NCBI GenBank assembly: GCA_023238725.1
Contig: CM041531.1
Location: forward strand, 2,826,102 to 2,890,101
DNA: 64,000 bases
Source: Scortum barcoo
Taxonomy: Eukaryota > Chordata > Actinopteri > Centrarchiformes > Terapontidae
Direction of reading: 5' to 3'
Position 1 is the stretch's first letter; every line of letters starts with the position of its first letter. The notes under the pieces were generated by a model. That model made no database searches. It was not told the DNA's origin and saw nothing but the letters and a program-made list of their open reading frames with translations. Below, one piece after another: positions 12,550 through 25,462 of the stretch. Both the position numbers and the translations under genes were made by a program.

Positions 12550-14741
12550 TTCAATCATAGTTTTCAGACATCAACACAAAGACTGAATATGGGACAAAAT
12601 TCAGATCAGATGCTAAAGTAATTTGGTTTCTTGACATTAAAGTGAGAATCTGTTTGCTAATAACTTGGTTTCCAAAAATCGATTAATGCAGCTTTAAAAT
12701 ATCACAGTATACAAAGAAAGTGTTTTCATTTATTAAACCACCAAATGTTAATAAATGCAGCAGTTAAGTAGTAAATCTTATATAGTCATTGAATCTCTGA
12801 GTTCAGCTCGGTCAACTTTGGATGCCTCCGACTTCATCACATCTCCTTTTCAGTCTGTTAGTGACTTTCCTCTGTGAGCTGAAGGAACAATTTAGACTTT
12901 ATTTCATTTCGTTCTGAAGTAAGTGAATGGAGGTGGAGGAGAAATACTGTTGAAATGGGAGGCAGAGGAGATAACCTTGGACAAAGCAAAGCCTCAGGAG
13001 AGTGTTTTCAAAGAGGTAATTATGACTTTCTCTCCGTCCTTTTCTGAACACTACCTGTTATGAAAACCAGTCACATGGACAGGCTCTTCCTTGGAGGGAC
13101 CGTCATCATGCCTCATAACCATAAAGAGAAAAGGGGCAGGGGAGACATCAAATTAGCTATCTCCTTTCACACACTTTGATTCAGGAAAGGCCCTGAGATG
13201 CATACCAAAATAAAAGGAGGTGGATGAAGAATACATAAAGACTGGCGGCGTCCCTCAGGGTAGAGGTGGTGGAGGCCATACCGACTGAGGCTCCTGCTCC
13301 GAATGTTAAACAGATGTGAGAGTGTAGGGGTGGAGAAGCGAGAAGAAATGAAGCTCTCGAGGGGTCACCTGCAATTTCTGTTTAATTAGCCAAATTATCG
13401 ATGAGGCACTCCGACCAGTTCGGCTCAATATACTCTAATTTTCTTCCTTAAAAGCTGCAGAGAAGATGTTGCTGCCATGGAAGCAAAAAACCTGGAGAGT
13501 CTCATCCTCATTAGCTGCACCTGAAAACATACATGAGCTTTAATGTCAATAATTCAGGTTTCATCTTTAGGAGAAGAAAAGGCTTTAAGGATGAGGACTG
13601 TTTTCTGCTTGGACTAATAATCGTCTTCTTTTCCCAACACAGAACTCAGCTGGTTTAGTTTTGACCTCGTTTCAGCACCGGCTGACCCGTTTAAACAGGC
13701 CAGCATCAGTTTGTCGCTTCTCTCCGGGAAAGTATTGATTATCAGATGCTAAATGGAGGTCATTTCCACCAACATGAGCCTCAGACTTCTAATGTTACAA
13801 TCACATCACAGTTAAGTTTTTCTTAGATTCAGAAGCTATATTTCATTCTTTATGACTTGAACGTGATTGGAAAAGTTCATATAAAATATATATACATTAA
13901 TTTTCTAAATGGAAAAAGGCTCATTTGTGAAAAGATGCCTGAACTCAACGTTCTCTTCCAAGCTGAGGCCTTTTATTCGTCCTCACAGTTGAGCTGAGGT
14001 GAAAGTGATGTAATAATCTAAAATAGAGTTTAAAATTCAGAGAGTTTAAATATTTAACACGTACCTAAAATACTACTAGACTCACTATCGGCAAACATGT
14101 CATGTTTTAGTCAGTGCCGCGAGTTCTGCTTTTCCAGCCTGTTAGTTTGGAGCTGTTATAAATGTTGACGCAAGGAAGAGAAAGACGCCGTCACCCTCTT
14201 CTCTGAGGGAAACGCTCTTTTTTGGTCAAACTGAGGGCTGCTGGGAAAAATGACGCTACAGTCAGAGCTGTTTTCAACAATAAACATCATATATAATCAT
14301 GTTATGTTCGCGTGGTTTGATGCAGGAGGTGAAAGGAGCAACAATAAATATTAATCCAGGGAAAAAAGAAAAAGGAAACTGAAGTTGCAAAACAAATAAG
14401 GAATTTATGAACAAACTAAATCAAGAATGACTTCAGTAAACAAAGGCCAGAAAACAACAGAAAGCCTTACATACCATTAAAAGATGATTTAAAAAGGGAT
14501 AAATAAACACTGCAGAGTAATAAAAGTCTAAAGTTACAACACTTACATCCAAAAGGGACATAAGACGACTGAAAATATTGAAAAAAAAAAAAACAGAAGT
14601 GGGTTCTGATATTGTAAATATATGAGAAATATATGATTTTCACATTTCATGTTGATGATGATGTGATATACGTTAAAGAGCAGCTGTCTTTTAAACATAA
14701 CGAGGACTGAGGACTGAACAGTGGAGCTCACCATCTGCATG

Positions 14742-14760
14742 GTGTGTGTGTGTGTGTGTG
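14742..14760. repeat. (GT)n microsatellite
   Basis: About nine GT units. Confidence 0.9.
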
Positions 14761-15007
14761 CTGCGTGTTTCAGCAGGTGGTTCGGCCGATGATGAAGATT
14801 AATCAGCTGATAGTTTTCAGACTGCAGAGGTCAACTCTAATTAACAAACAAAACGATTAAAAAAAGAAAGCAGAGGTGTTTTCTTGAGAAAATCCTGTTA
14901 ATGTTAAAGGGCGAGTCTGGAGATATTCTACAGCGTGAAGCACCTGAAACAGTTTTTGCATATTTGATGAAGTTATTCTTGTGAATCCATGTGTATCCAC
15001 ATGGTCA

Positions 15008-15035
15008 AACACACACACACACACACACACACACA
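15008..15035. repeat. (AC)n microsatellite
   Basis: About 14 AC units. Confidence 0.9.
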
Positions 15036-18000
15036 AGGTCAGCTAAATAAATGTAATGTAATCAACATCTGTTATATCTACTAACAAGTGAGTGCGTATC
15101 ACTGCCTGATTTCTCGTCTTCCTCTGAGCCACTGTTTTCCAAAAACTATTAAAACTCATCAGTGATCCACACTTTTGTTCCTTCATCAACATGAACACAC
15201 ACACTGTAGTTCAGTTTGACTCAATCACACACACTCAGTCGCAGTTTATTAGAAACGCCACAGTAAAGCTAATAAGCTACCTTCCTACATCCACGAAAAA
15301 AAAAACCAACGAACAAAAGTGGACACAAAAATGCTGCGAATCAACTATTCTTGAATCTTAATATGACTTTAATTAAGTGGTTTAAATGACTGCAGCTTGT
15401 CAGTGAGGTCGATGCTTTCCCTTGATACTGATCGACTGAAAAAAACGACATGAAAGTGAAACTAAAACAACAATCGTGTGCAATTGTCAAGTTTTTCAGA
15501 TTTCTCTCCGACTAACAAACAGGTAGGTAAAAGTAAAAGCTCTCAGACTGAAAGTAATGAGAGCTTTGAACTGTTATAACTAATAAGAAATGTAAAGTGA
15601 ACACAGCAGAAGCGAAACAAAGCGAAGGGCGAGAGGACGGAGAAGCAACAGGAAGCATCGTACCATATGTACCTGTTTAATGGCTCTTGGATTCAAATGT
15701 AGCTGGGAGAACGGCTGTCTTTAACCTTTGACCTCGTGCTGCTTTACATCAGCTGTAGAAGAGAAAGAAAAGAGGAGTTAGGGTGGTTTTTATATGGATA
15801 TGTAGTTTTTATACACTGATGAAGAGGAACAACCAAACCACAAGCTGAAAACTTTCCTCACATTTAAGTTTTAAATAATCAAAGTGGGACTTTCGAGTCA
15901 TTTAATATATTATAGATTATATTAAATAAAAAGTTTGTTGTCACGTCAGGAACAACAGGAGACGTTGGTCGATCCAACACTTCCAAAATAAAATATCTCA
16001 TATAACAACTTTGGACTGCCACAAAAGTTGAAATGAAATATGTGTTTTCCAGAAAATGAAAAGACTTTCTGACTTTTCATGACCACCACAAGGTTGTGGT
16101 GGTTTTCAGCAAAATATCTCTTTTGCCATGACATTTTGTTATGAGCTATTAATGTTAACATGAATTAATTGTAAGAACTTAGATTATATTTTCTTCTAGC
16201 GCCGCCACTGGGTGAAAATTCGTCCACTTTACTTTGATATCGGACCAAACAGCCTAATCCTTTTTTTTTTTTTTTGGGTTGAAAAATGGAAAACAACAAA
16301 ACAACAGAAAATGAGGTGTGGTAACATAAGAGGAGAGAAAGAGACCAAATGTTTAATTATAGTTATTATTTTATTAGCAGCAACAGAATCAGGCTGTTTG
16401 TTAACTTTTCTCCATTCAGTCAAACTGTGATAAAGAGCTACCCGCTGGACTGACACCACAACGTTCAACAGTCTACCAACCAACCTTACCTCACCTGATG
16501 ACATGATGAAGTATGTTTTATTTCTTTAGTGAGTTTTGCATAAATTGCAATATGAAACCAAATCTGGATCAGATGTTCGAGTGTGAAAAGCTCATCAGTC
16601 TTATTGAATTAAAGATAAATATCCCTTTCAATCTCAATCAAATGAAAGAAAATACTGTTATACTATCATAACTCTTACACATCACATGGCTAATGATAAT
16701 TCATGCTAAGATGGAGCAGATACAGTTTCTCTGGTCTGCAGGAATCATTAAACACACAAGCCTTAAATGAATTTACATATTTCTTAAGCTACGATTCAAA
16801 AGTTTTTTCCCTCCGAGACAAAAGCTCAGATGGGTTCACACACTGACTCGAGCCTTGTGGTCGACTAAACGTCCAGTTGTTTCTACAGTAACCAGCAAGC
16901 AGGAGTGAAAATTATGATCGATGCTGGACCTACAGTTTGTCGGGCCATGGGAAGTGCTAAAGAAAAGGAAAATCTCTCGGATAATGAGAGTGATTCACCC
17001 AGTGTCTCTGTGCTACATGATTCACAGTTCATGATTCATGTTGTTTTGTTTGTTTTCAATGCATGATTCAAAACCGCTTAACCGTTTGTCACAATCATCC
17101 AGACTTGTAAGCCGTAAACACGAAGAGGGATGAAGAGAGTCGTGACAGAGCTGCCGTGAAGCTGTGAAGTGAACTATTATTCAGCTCCAAACTTTCCATC
17201 ACTCACACAACACTGCAGACAGATTAACAGTGGACGGAGCTCTTTTGTTTGCCTTTCACTGTCGACAAAGCTTTTGTTTCATATTCAACAAGACTACTGT
17301 CCCCTGTGGGCCACCGTATATTGATCTGTGAGAGCTGCTGGCCAGGCAACTGTTTCCAGCTCGTTCTGGTGAGAAAACAACCAAACGTGCAGCTTTGTGG
17401 TGCAGAGATTATCTCAGAGTTTGACTTTGCTTTGATGGGATGTGATTTAGGACAGCGATTATTTCAAAGTTTTATAAAACATCATTTCATTATTTTTTTT
17501 TCAGCTGACTGTGAGTTTGTGGTTTTATCAGATTTGACTGACAGTGGACCGACAACATCAGCAAACAACCCACCAACCTTCATCATATTTTCATTTAGAT
17601 ACTGAAAACTAACCAGTTTTCATCTGCAGAGATCTGAGCCTGCAGAAATGTCTTTTGTTTGTTTGTTGGTTAAATTCCTCTAACAGGCTTAACACCCTTT
17701 AAATTTGATTTCACTAAAAAGACAAAAAAGAGAAAAATATGCTAGTGTTGTACTGCATGCTGTACTGCATGTCATACTACAGAGCAGTGGGCACCTCAAA
17801 ATAAAAATCTGTCTCCGATTCAGAAAATATAAACTGAACATGGATTTTTGTTGATCCAAATCAAGTCAGTTATTTTTTATCTCAAAATCAAAGCTTTGTC
17901 TCAAAAGGTTTTTCAGTCTGTATCACATTAGACACCCTCTACTGTTCCTTCAGACACTACAAATATCAGGCAGAGCGTGAGCAGGATGGATCTGTGAACT

Positions 18001-20350
18001 AACGTCACTGAAATATAAACTTTACTTGTGGTTAAATACTTTAATATCTGAGGTATATCTCATGTTGTGCAGAGTGTTTAATCCTGCGTGCAGCTACAAG
18101 TTGCTGCTGGCAGCTGCGTGATGAAGCCGGCCCGTCAAACAGAAGGCACATGACTCACGGATGTGGAGGACCTTCCAGATCTGTTGACAGCAGTGCTGCC
18201 CACACAGCAACAAGCCCTTCTCCTGTTTCTTACTTGCTCTATTTCCTCAGCGTGAAACTGAGGGGAAAAAATGAAAGTCACATTCATGTGCAGATGAGGA
18301 GAAACGGTGACTAATCCTGCAGCAATTGAACATTTTTTGGAGAACTGATTTCATCCCTGAAGTGTTTAATGATGAGTTGGAGATGCAGATTCAACCCGAA
18401 CTCAGAGACATCCTGATGAAACAAGCTGAAAGGACACGACCGCTCCTGCCTTTTTAATATGTGCATCTACAGACTCACACTTGACAAAATTACTGCCGCA
18501 GTGCATATTTCAGTAAGAGCAGGAGAGTAAAGTTTTGAGGGAAGGACAAAAACCGCTGCTATCAAAGCTGTGCAGGAAATCTGCAGGAAAAACTGACAAC
18601 CACCACCAACAGAGACCCAGAGAATTAAACTGCAGCGCTGTCAGAGGCTGGTTTCAAACTACAGAGTTATCTGACTGCTTTTAAACCTAAAAAATAGCTC
18701 TATTGATGGAAGTGTGATGAAAAGACACTTATTCCCAATTGCTGCCAACACTCTAGGCCTCAGTCCCACCTGAGAGTGCTGAGCTGTCAGCCAGTCGAGG
18801 ACAAACCGAACCTTAAAAGATGAAAGTAAAAATGTCGAGCACGAAGGCAGGCACGTAATCCTCCAGAGACCCAATTACACCTGAACCGCAGTAGGTGGAT
18901 GCAGAGGTGGAGAGGGAGGCGCCCACACTGCTCAGACAGCTGAGAGCCCTGCACACGTCTGGTAACTGTTTATTAAGTGAAATCAATGCACCCGGCGTGA
19001 CTAAAAGCCACCTTCCACGCAGATGATCTACCTCTCACACAAACCACAAAGTGAAATCAGGGACCACACAGTGACTGGATTCTTACAGAAACGTCGCCGT
19101 CATCACCACCGAGGCCATCTGGTTCAGGTTTGGGAGAATAAACCCGAGTGTGTGGAGGAAAATGCTGTCTGCTGGTTCCTCTTAGCGGCCTTATTCAGAG
19201 TCTGTTTTGAATTATTGGCTTATAAGTGTGTGTACGAGTGTGTTACAGCTGCAGCACGTCTTCTGTATTTAACAAGCCACAGTGACTAAGTCAGCAAAGC
19301 ATTCAGTGTGCAGTAAAGACGACCACACTGTATGTAAAGTCTGATCTGCTGTTGGCAAAGTCTCTAATGTAATCAGTCCAAAATCAGCCTCCGAACACAG
19401 GAGGACGACTTCCGAACACTGATTCTCAGCTGTAAACATGTCGAGTCTCTTTCTGTTGTAATGCACCGCGTGTGCTTCAATCAAGAAGCTGCTAAATCAC
19501 TGAGTCCAAACCTCTGCTGCATGACTCCTAACTCACCCTACATGCAAACATTTGTGATTAAAACGCACCGCAAACCACGAGTCAAACCATCAGCTGCCGT
19601 TAACTGCGAGCTGAAATAAAAATCCTCGTGAAGTCTGCAGCTTTGATGTGTGCTGCTGCTGCTTGTAGTGGCAGAATAAAAGCTTTTAGTCGTGTTATGG
19701 CAGTACGGGTGGAGATGTTAGTCTGTCAAACACTTAATACATAAAATATATATAAACATATATAACAAAAAATACATAAATATCTCAGCGACTGTCCAGA
19801 TGATTGCCAGGAAAATTTTGTGGTACTGAGAGAAGGAATCTGCCATGTGTCATTGAATTTCTGTATAACTTTTCCAAGGGAATTTAAGCACATTTAGAAA
19901 AATGTTAATACAAAATGTATATAATTTAAAAGTGAACCTTTTTGGGGGAATATGCACATAAAAAAGAAATACTAAGTCTTATAGCACGTTTTGATTTAAT
20001 GCCTGCAGAACTACTCTGTGTTTGTACTTTGTGTTTACTGCTTATTAGCGAAATGAGGACGGTGAACATTAACAAAGAGAAACAAACTGAAATTGAAATC
20101 GATTTTGGTCTGTAGGTAATTACTAAAGAAACACATGACACAATAATTCAGAGAAGAATTAAACTGAATCCTCTTGACTCTAACTGGTTTGTCTCAGTGA
20201 ACACATCATGTTGACACAGATTCGCACACAGGTTTAGGAAACTGAAATCCTTTTTTGCTTCTTTTTAAGCCTCAAGAAACTTGATCCACTGGCGAATGTT
20301 TGACCCCCCACAGGTGCATTAAGCCCTTCAGGTCTTCAGAGTCTCTCAGT

Positions 20351-20490
20351 AATCAAGTTTTTTCCTGTTTTGTGACGTAAACATTCATCCAGCTGCTGAA
20401 TATTTAATTCTAATATTAAAAATCAAGTTTTTTCCTGTTTTGTGACGTAAACATTCATCCAGCTGCTGAATATTTAATTCTAATATTAAA
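20351..20490. repeat. Exact 70-bp tandem duplication
   Basis: Two adjacent copies, 20351-20420 and 20421-20490, are identical over 70 bp. Each starts AATCAAGTTTTTTCC, contains TGTGACGTAAAC and ends CTAATATTAAA. Identity with no divergence means a very recent duplication or an assembly artefact. Confidence 0.95.
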
Positions 20491-23400
20491 AGCAGATTTT
20501 TCTTTTTTGTTTTGAGGCAACGGTGCTTTATCTTACATACAGTATATTTCATTCAGCTTCAGTTAACATGTTCACTGTTTGATCTGTGCGATCGACTAAC
20601 ACAGGAACTTAAAATGTTTTTTGAGTGAGGCCACAAAGAAAAGGAGAAGCTGATGAAGCCCCCGCAGAGTGATGGAGCAGAGTTCAGGGACAGGGTCGCT
20701 CAGCGGAGGGCCGACCATCTGCTTTTTAATGCAGTTTGACTGAATTTAATCTCGTTAAAACCAGAAACCTTTAAAGAGCAGTGGAGCATTAACATAATGT
20801 GTCCACAGTGTTTGAGGAGAGCAGCTCACGTTAGAGGCTCCTAATTTAATCAAGCTAACGCATCTCTTCCTTTTTTTGTCACACCGAGTCGTTCCCTCTC
20901 AGTCAAACTTGTTTCTCGTTTGCAGAAAAATAAAAGGATCAAATCTACTGCACACGAATCTTTCTAACTTTTCTCCAGTTTTTGTTTGTGGTGGATGGTT
21001 TCAGCTGTCCGGCCCCAACATCCTTCAGATAAAACGAATCTGAGGAGTGAAAATCACAGTTTGTAACGTGATGGGGTCACGTCGTTTAAATTTAAGGGAT
21101 CACATGGTAAACCTGGTTTAGACATTCAGACACATTTAATGTAGTTTTTTTAGTTTCTTCTGGACAAGTTGGGCTGCAACTGCTTATTATTTCTTATTTC
21201 AATTGATTGTTTAATGTCAAACTAAGAAAATTATATAAAATAATCGTCACAGTTTCCCAGAGGCCAATGAGACGTCTTCAACAATCCAAAGCCTGAACAT
21301 ATAAAATTCATGATGATATAAATCCTCACATTGTTTTTGCTGCAACAGATAACTTAAATCAGAGGACCTATTATGAAAATGCAGATTCATTTCTGTGGAT
21401 TAACTATCTTATTAAAATAGTCGAGTAATAGGAGAAAATAAGATATTTTTCCTGAAGATCTCCTTGAGCCCAAAGCATTTTTTCCAACTAGTTTGATTTG
21501 TTTGACCAAACGTCCAAAATCCAAAAATATGCCATTTATATTGAAACTTAAAAAAGCATCGAAAGGTCCAATTTGAGAAGCTGGAAAAAAAAAATCATAT
21601 TGTTGTCAGTTTTTTGTGAGTCAACAACAAGTCAAAAAAGAAATTAGACGATTATGGGAAAAAGTATTTGCAGCACTTATAATAATTAAAATTAAAGTTT
21701 CTTTAATCTCAGAATTTGCAGCTTTTCTCTGTTTCATGTCATTATAAACTTATTATCTTTGGATATGAACTGTTGGTCAGGACAAAACAAGTAAAACAAG
21801 AACTTATGACGGGCAATTTTCACTATTTTCTGACCTTTTGTTGACTGAAGAAGAAATCGATGAATTGAAAAAAACATCAGGTACATTAACTGATGAGGAA
21901 AAGAATAATTATTTGCATTCTTCAACCTTTCTGCAATCTAAACTCAGTTATCAGGCACCGACAGCCTGAAATTTTGTATTTTCCTCAGACATTTCTATTT
22001 CAGTCTCACACTCTGTTGGCAGGATGGGAAGTAAAGTAACATCCCGTCCTCCCACCCCCCCCCCCCCCCCCGCATTCGTCAGTCCTTTTGTCAGTCAGCC
22101 GCAACGAGTGACCACGCTGTGATCCACAAATAGACTAAGTCCCTCTGTGCTGCACATGAAGGGAAGCGACAGATGGACCTGTGGTTCCCCTCAACACAAC
22201 GCCGGGGACGTCCTCCGGAGACGTGACCTGAACTTTCAGGAGGTAACGAGACCGAGAGCAACGAGAGAGAAGAAGAATGAGCAGAACAAGTCAAAATGAA
22301 ACTCATCCGGCGGCCCAGCTGTACCTGAGCTGGTTTCATCCCCACATTTATGATGCACGACAAAACCTTTTATTACCACAAGAAATACATGAAGAAGAGT
22401 CGTAAGTCGATTGACAGCAAGCAGATCAGTGATCATTTTAAAATTCGATCATTTAAAAAATTTAAGCAGCAACACTAAAGAGTTCACAATCACATTAGAG
22501 GCTTTTCTTCGATATACGTCACACACTGCTGACCTGATGGTGGCGCTACACGAAAAGTCGTGAAAGTTTGAACTGAAGACTGCAACGATTCATTCAATAC
22601 GTGTCCAAACATTTAACTTAAAAACAAAAATGTGAACCTCATGGTGGTGCCAAAGATCATCTGGGAGCGAGTGCTGTTCATGGTGATCCATCTAAGAGCT
22701 GTTGAGAGATTTCAGTGTGGACTTAAGTGGTTTTCAGACAGAAAGACGGACAGACAGACAGGCCGGTAGTGTGGTTAAATATACTGATGATGAGAGGATT
22801 TGCTGCTTTTTTTGCTGTTTGACTTTGTTTCGAATCAGATATTTTGAAGGTTTTAGACTGAAAACGATCTCACAATGCATAATTTTTTATTATTTTACAG
22901 ACTAAAACCTTCACTGATCAAAAGAAAATCAACAACAGATGAAGCAGTGTTGAAAATAACCTTCATAAAGCAAACACCAAACACAGAGATGGACCCTGAA
23001 CCACGACCTGCATCTCCAGCAGGATGGATTCATGGTGGATTTTCCCTTTTTCCTCAAATTTGCCTCATTATGTGAACAAATAAGTGACGCCTCTCTTTTT
23101 TTGGCACACAGAGCTGTTCGGGCGGTCGGTATGATCCCATTCTGAACGTTTCTTTTCGTGCAGATGGCGCGAATCAACGTGCCAAAACTGATTTTCCACA
23201 CAGCACAAAGAAAACTTCAGTCTGGCAGCTCGAAGCTCTCAGAAGAGAAACTGAACCCTGAGAGGGTCAGTGAGTTTCGCGGCGACTCACGAGGTGTGAA
23301 AGCGGCGGCAGCCAAATGCTTGTTTGGCGACTCGTTTGGCCGCCGCGCCAGTTAATCATCTGTCACTGGGAGATTTTATTTTGCTCTAAAAATACACAGT

Positions 23401-24467
23401 TTCCCTCTTTGTGCACAAAACAAATTGAACAAACTGCTCTAAATCCTTCCGCCGTGTCTTTGTCACATGTCCTCGTCGTATTAATCCAAACTGACCCAAC
23501 ACTGTCAATCAGCTGACACCATGAAAGGCCCTTAAAATAACTCTGATTGTTCCTTTAAAGGACCACGCAGTGATATTTAGTTGTGGTATCACAGTTATAA
23601 TATTTGTTTGACTTGACTGATGCAAACTGATGCAGGATTTTTCAGGTTTTACCAATATTGATGTTTAAGGGTAAAAAGAACTGCTTACAATAAATCGTCT
23701 GATATTCATTTTTAATATAAATCTGTAGCATTAAAGTCGAGGTGATGAGTTGATTTAATGATTAGTTCATCAACAGTGAATTAACCTGAAACTATCTTAA
23801 TAATCATTTAATCATTAATCGTTTAAGTCGCTTTTAAATAAAAAACAAACAAAAAAATCTTAGTTCTGACTTCTCCACTATCTGATTTAGTGTCAATTTA
23901 AGATTTAAGACATTTTGATGGGCTCATTTCACAATTTTCTGACATATTACAGGCCCAGCAACTGATATATTAATTAATAAAATGACCAGCAGATTAAAGA
24001 TAGTGAAAATAATCAGTTATCAATAAGGTTAATTTTACTAAATCAGCTCAAACAAAACAGAATAATATCAAAAACTAACCTGACCCTTCATAGAAAGCAG
24101 GTTCATTTGGATTCATGCACATTTAATGCAACACTACAAATTAACACAGTAATGATGTTAAACTGTGTGTTATTTTTCTATTTATCACTTTGTGTCCTTT
24201 ATTTGAAACGCCCCATCAGCAGGCTGCAGGATAAACTTGAGTTTATGTTGATTAAAGATGCTGCAGATATGAGCCTGTATCACCTCTTTCAGCCCTCAAA
24301 GTTGCTGTTTTAAAGGATGTAATCGATGCTTCAGTCAAGTTAAAACAAATCAACACTGAGAAAGTTGGAGAACAGTCTGAAATCATGACTTTACTCGGTG
24401 TCAGTGTTTTGCAGCAGCTCATAATAAAGCTGCAGAGGATCAGTGCGAATAAAAATCTGCAACTCAC
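20491..24467. other. Intronic/intergenic stretch, no gene seen
   Basis: Includes a C run at about 22055-22071. Short frames near 22.1-22.4 and 22.9-23.5 kb on both strands lack family resemblance. No RNA gene or complete mobile element recognised. Confidence 0.4.
22055..22071. repeat. Poly-C run
   Basis: Seventeen consecutive C, a site prone to sequencing length error. Confidence 0.9.
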
Positions 24468-24592
24468 CGCTGAAAAACGAGCTTCTTCCTCCAAAAAAAG
24501 TCTCTTTTATCTGCTGCTGAAGTGAAGTGGAGCTGATAAATCCAACAGAGTCTGAGCAGTGAACAGCAGCTCGGTCAGAGTCGGACTGGATG
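24468..24592 (-). other. TSPAN18: Candidate non-coding first exon of TSPAN18
   Basis: A stretch less AT-rich than its flanks ends at a strong splice donor on the minus strand (CAGCG|gtgagt, donor at 24467). About 30 bp upstream of the presumed start is a TATA-like TTTAAA (24618-24623). TSPAN18 needs an upstream leader exon, and this is the best candidate between TSPAN18 and the NLR gene. An open frame of 75 codons crosses it, but it resembles nothing I know and continues into the intron. The link to TSPAN18 is inferred from strand, position and donor only. Confidence 0.4.
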
Positions 24593-24617
24593 AGACTGAT
24601 GAGGCGCTCAGCATCCA

Positions 24618-24623
24618 TTTAAA
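24618..24623 (-). promoter_or_regulatory. TATA-like box upstream of candidate TSPAN18 exon 1
   Basis: TTTAAA lies about 30 bp upstream of the presumed start of the candidate leader exon, with GGAGC immediately before it on the minus strand. This is the usual TATA spacing. Short AT motifs are common in this AT-rich DNA, so the weight is modest. Confidence 0.3.
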
Positions 24624-25462
24624 GCTCCGTCAAGCTGGACCACACACACAGTCTGCTTCCGCTTCGTATTTCCACAATAAAAGTACTCACTCTGAACTCT
24701 GCCAGATTAATGTGACACAAGCACATTTAATGAAATACTGCACTCAAGTACAAATTTTAGGTACTTATATATTCTTAAGTATTTCCATTTTCTAGTATGT
24801 TTGTACTTAAATAAAAGTACTGCAAAAAAAGTTTTTTCTTCAGTATAATTATTTTAATTCTGTTTCTTTGTTTTGGTGCTAGTAAAATCTGACTTCCTGA
24901 TCTCAATTTCAGTCCTGCATTTAAAAATGTACTCATATAATAATATAGAAGTATATGCAACAATAAGTACTTAAAGTGTAAAGAGTAATAAAATAAAAAA
25001 AGTACACACTAAGTAGTATAATGGCCGCTGACCATGTACTACTTTGTCCATTATTATTACTGTGATGTTACTATTAATGTTGTAGCTGGTCAAAGTGGAG
25101 CTAATTTAAGCTATCCTGTTTTATTTAATGTACTGTATATCACTCATTTTTTGTTTTTTGCATAAAAGTTTAGTCTGAAAAGTAACTGTAGTAATGCTTA
25201 AAATTAGGGATGTCCGATAATATCGGTCGGCCGATATTATCGCCCCGATATTAGCATAATTATGTAATATCGATAAGAATCGTTATCGGTTTTTTCTCCG
25301 ATAATGAAAGCCCGATAACGCAATGCCTGGGTTTCGCCAAATATGCTGGAATCGCTTGTAGGGGTCGTGAGACATTTACCGGCGTGCGCTTGATGACCTC
25401 ATCAAACCGCACCTGGAGGCAAATTAACAACAACACTGTGTGTCTCGTCGTGGCTACACAAA

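Larger units (their letters stand above)
12550..20350. other. Long intron/intergenic stretch, no gene seen
   Basis: Contains (GT)n at 14742-14760, (AC)n at 15008-15035 and a T run at about 16260-16275. The largest open frame (17249-17605, plus) lacks recognisable motifs and flanking splice sites I would trust. It probably belongs to the TSPAN18 first intron if the 24.5-kb leader exon is right. Confidence 0.4.

Noticed and set aside
17249..17605. 118-codon plus-strand open frame
   Set aside because: No motif, no family resemblance, no convincing splice or promoter context.
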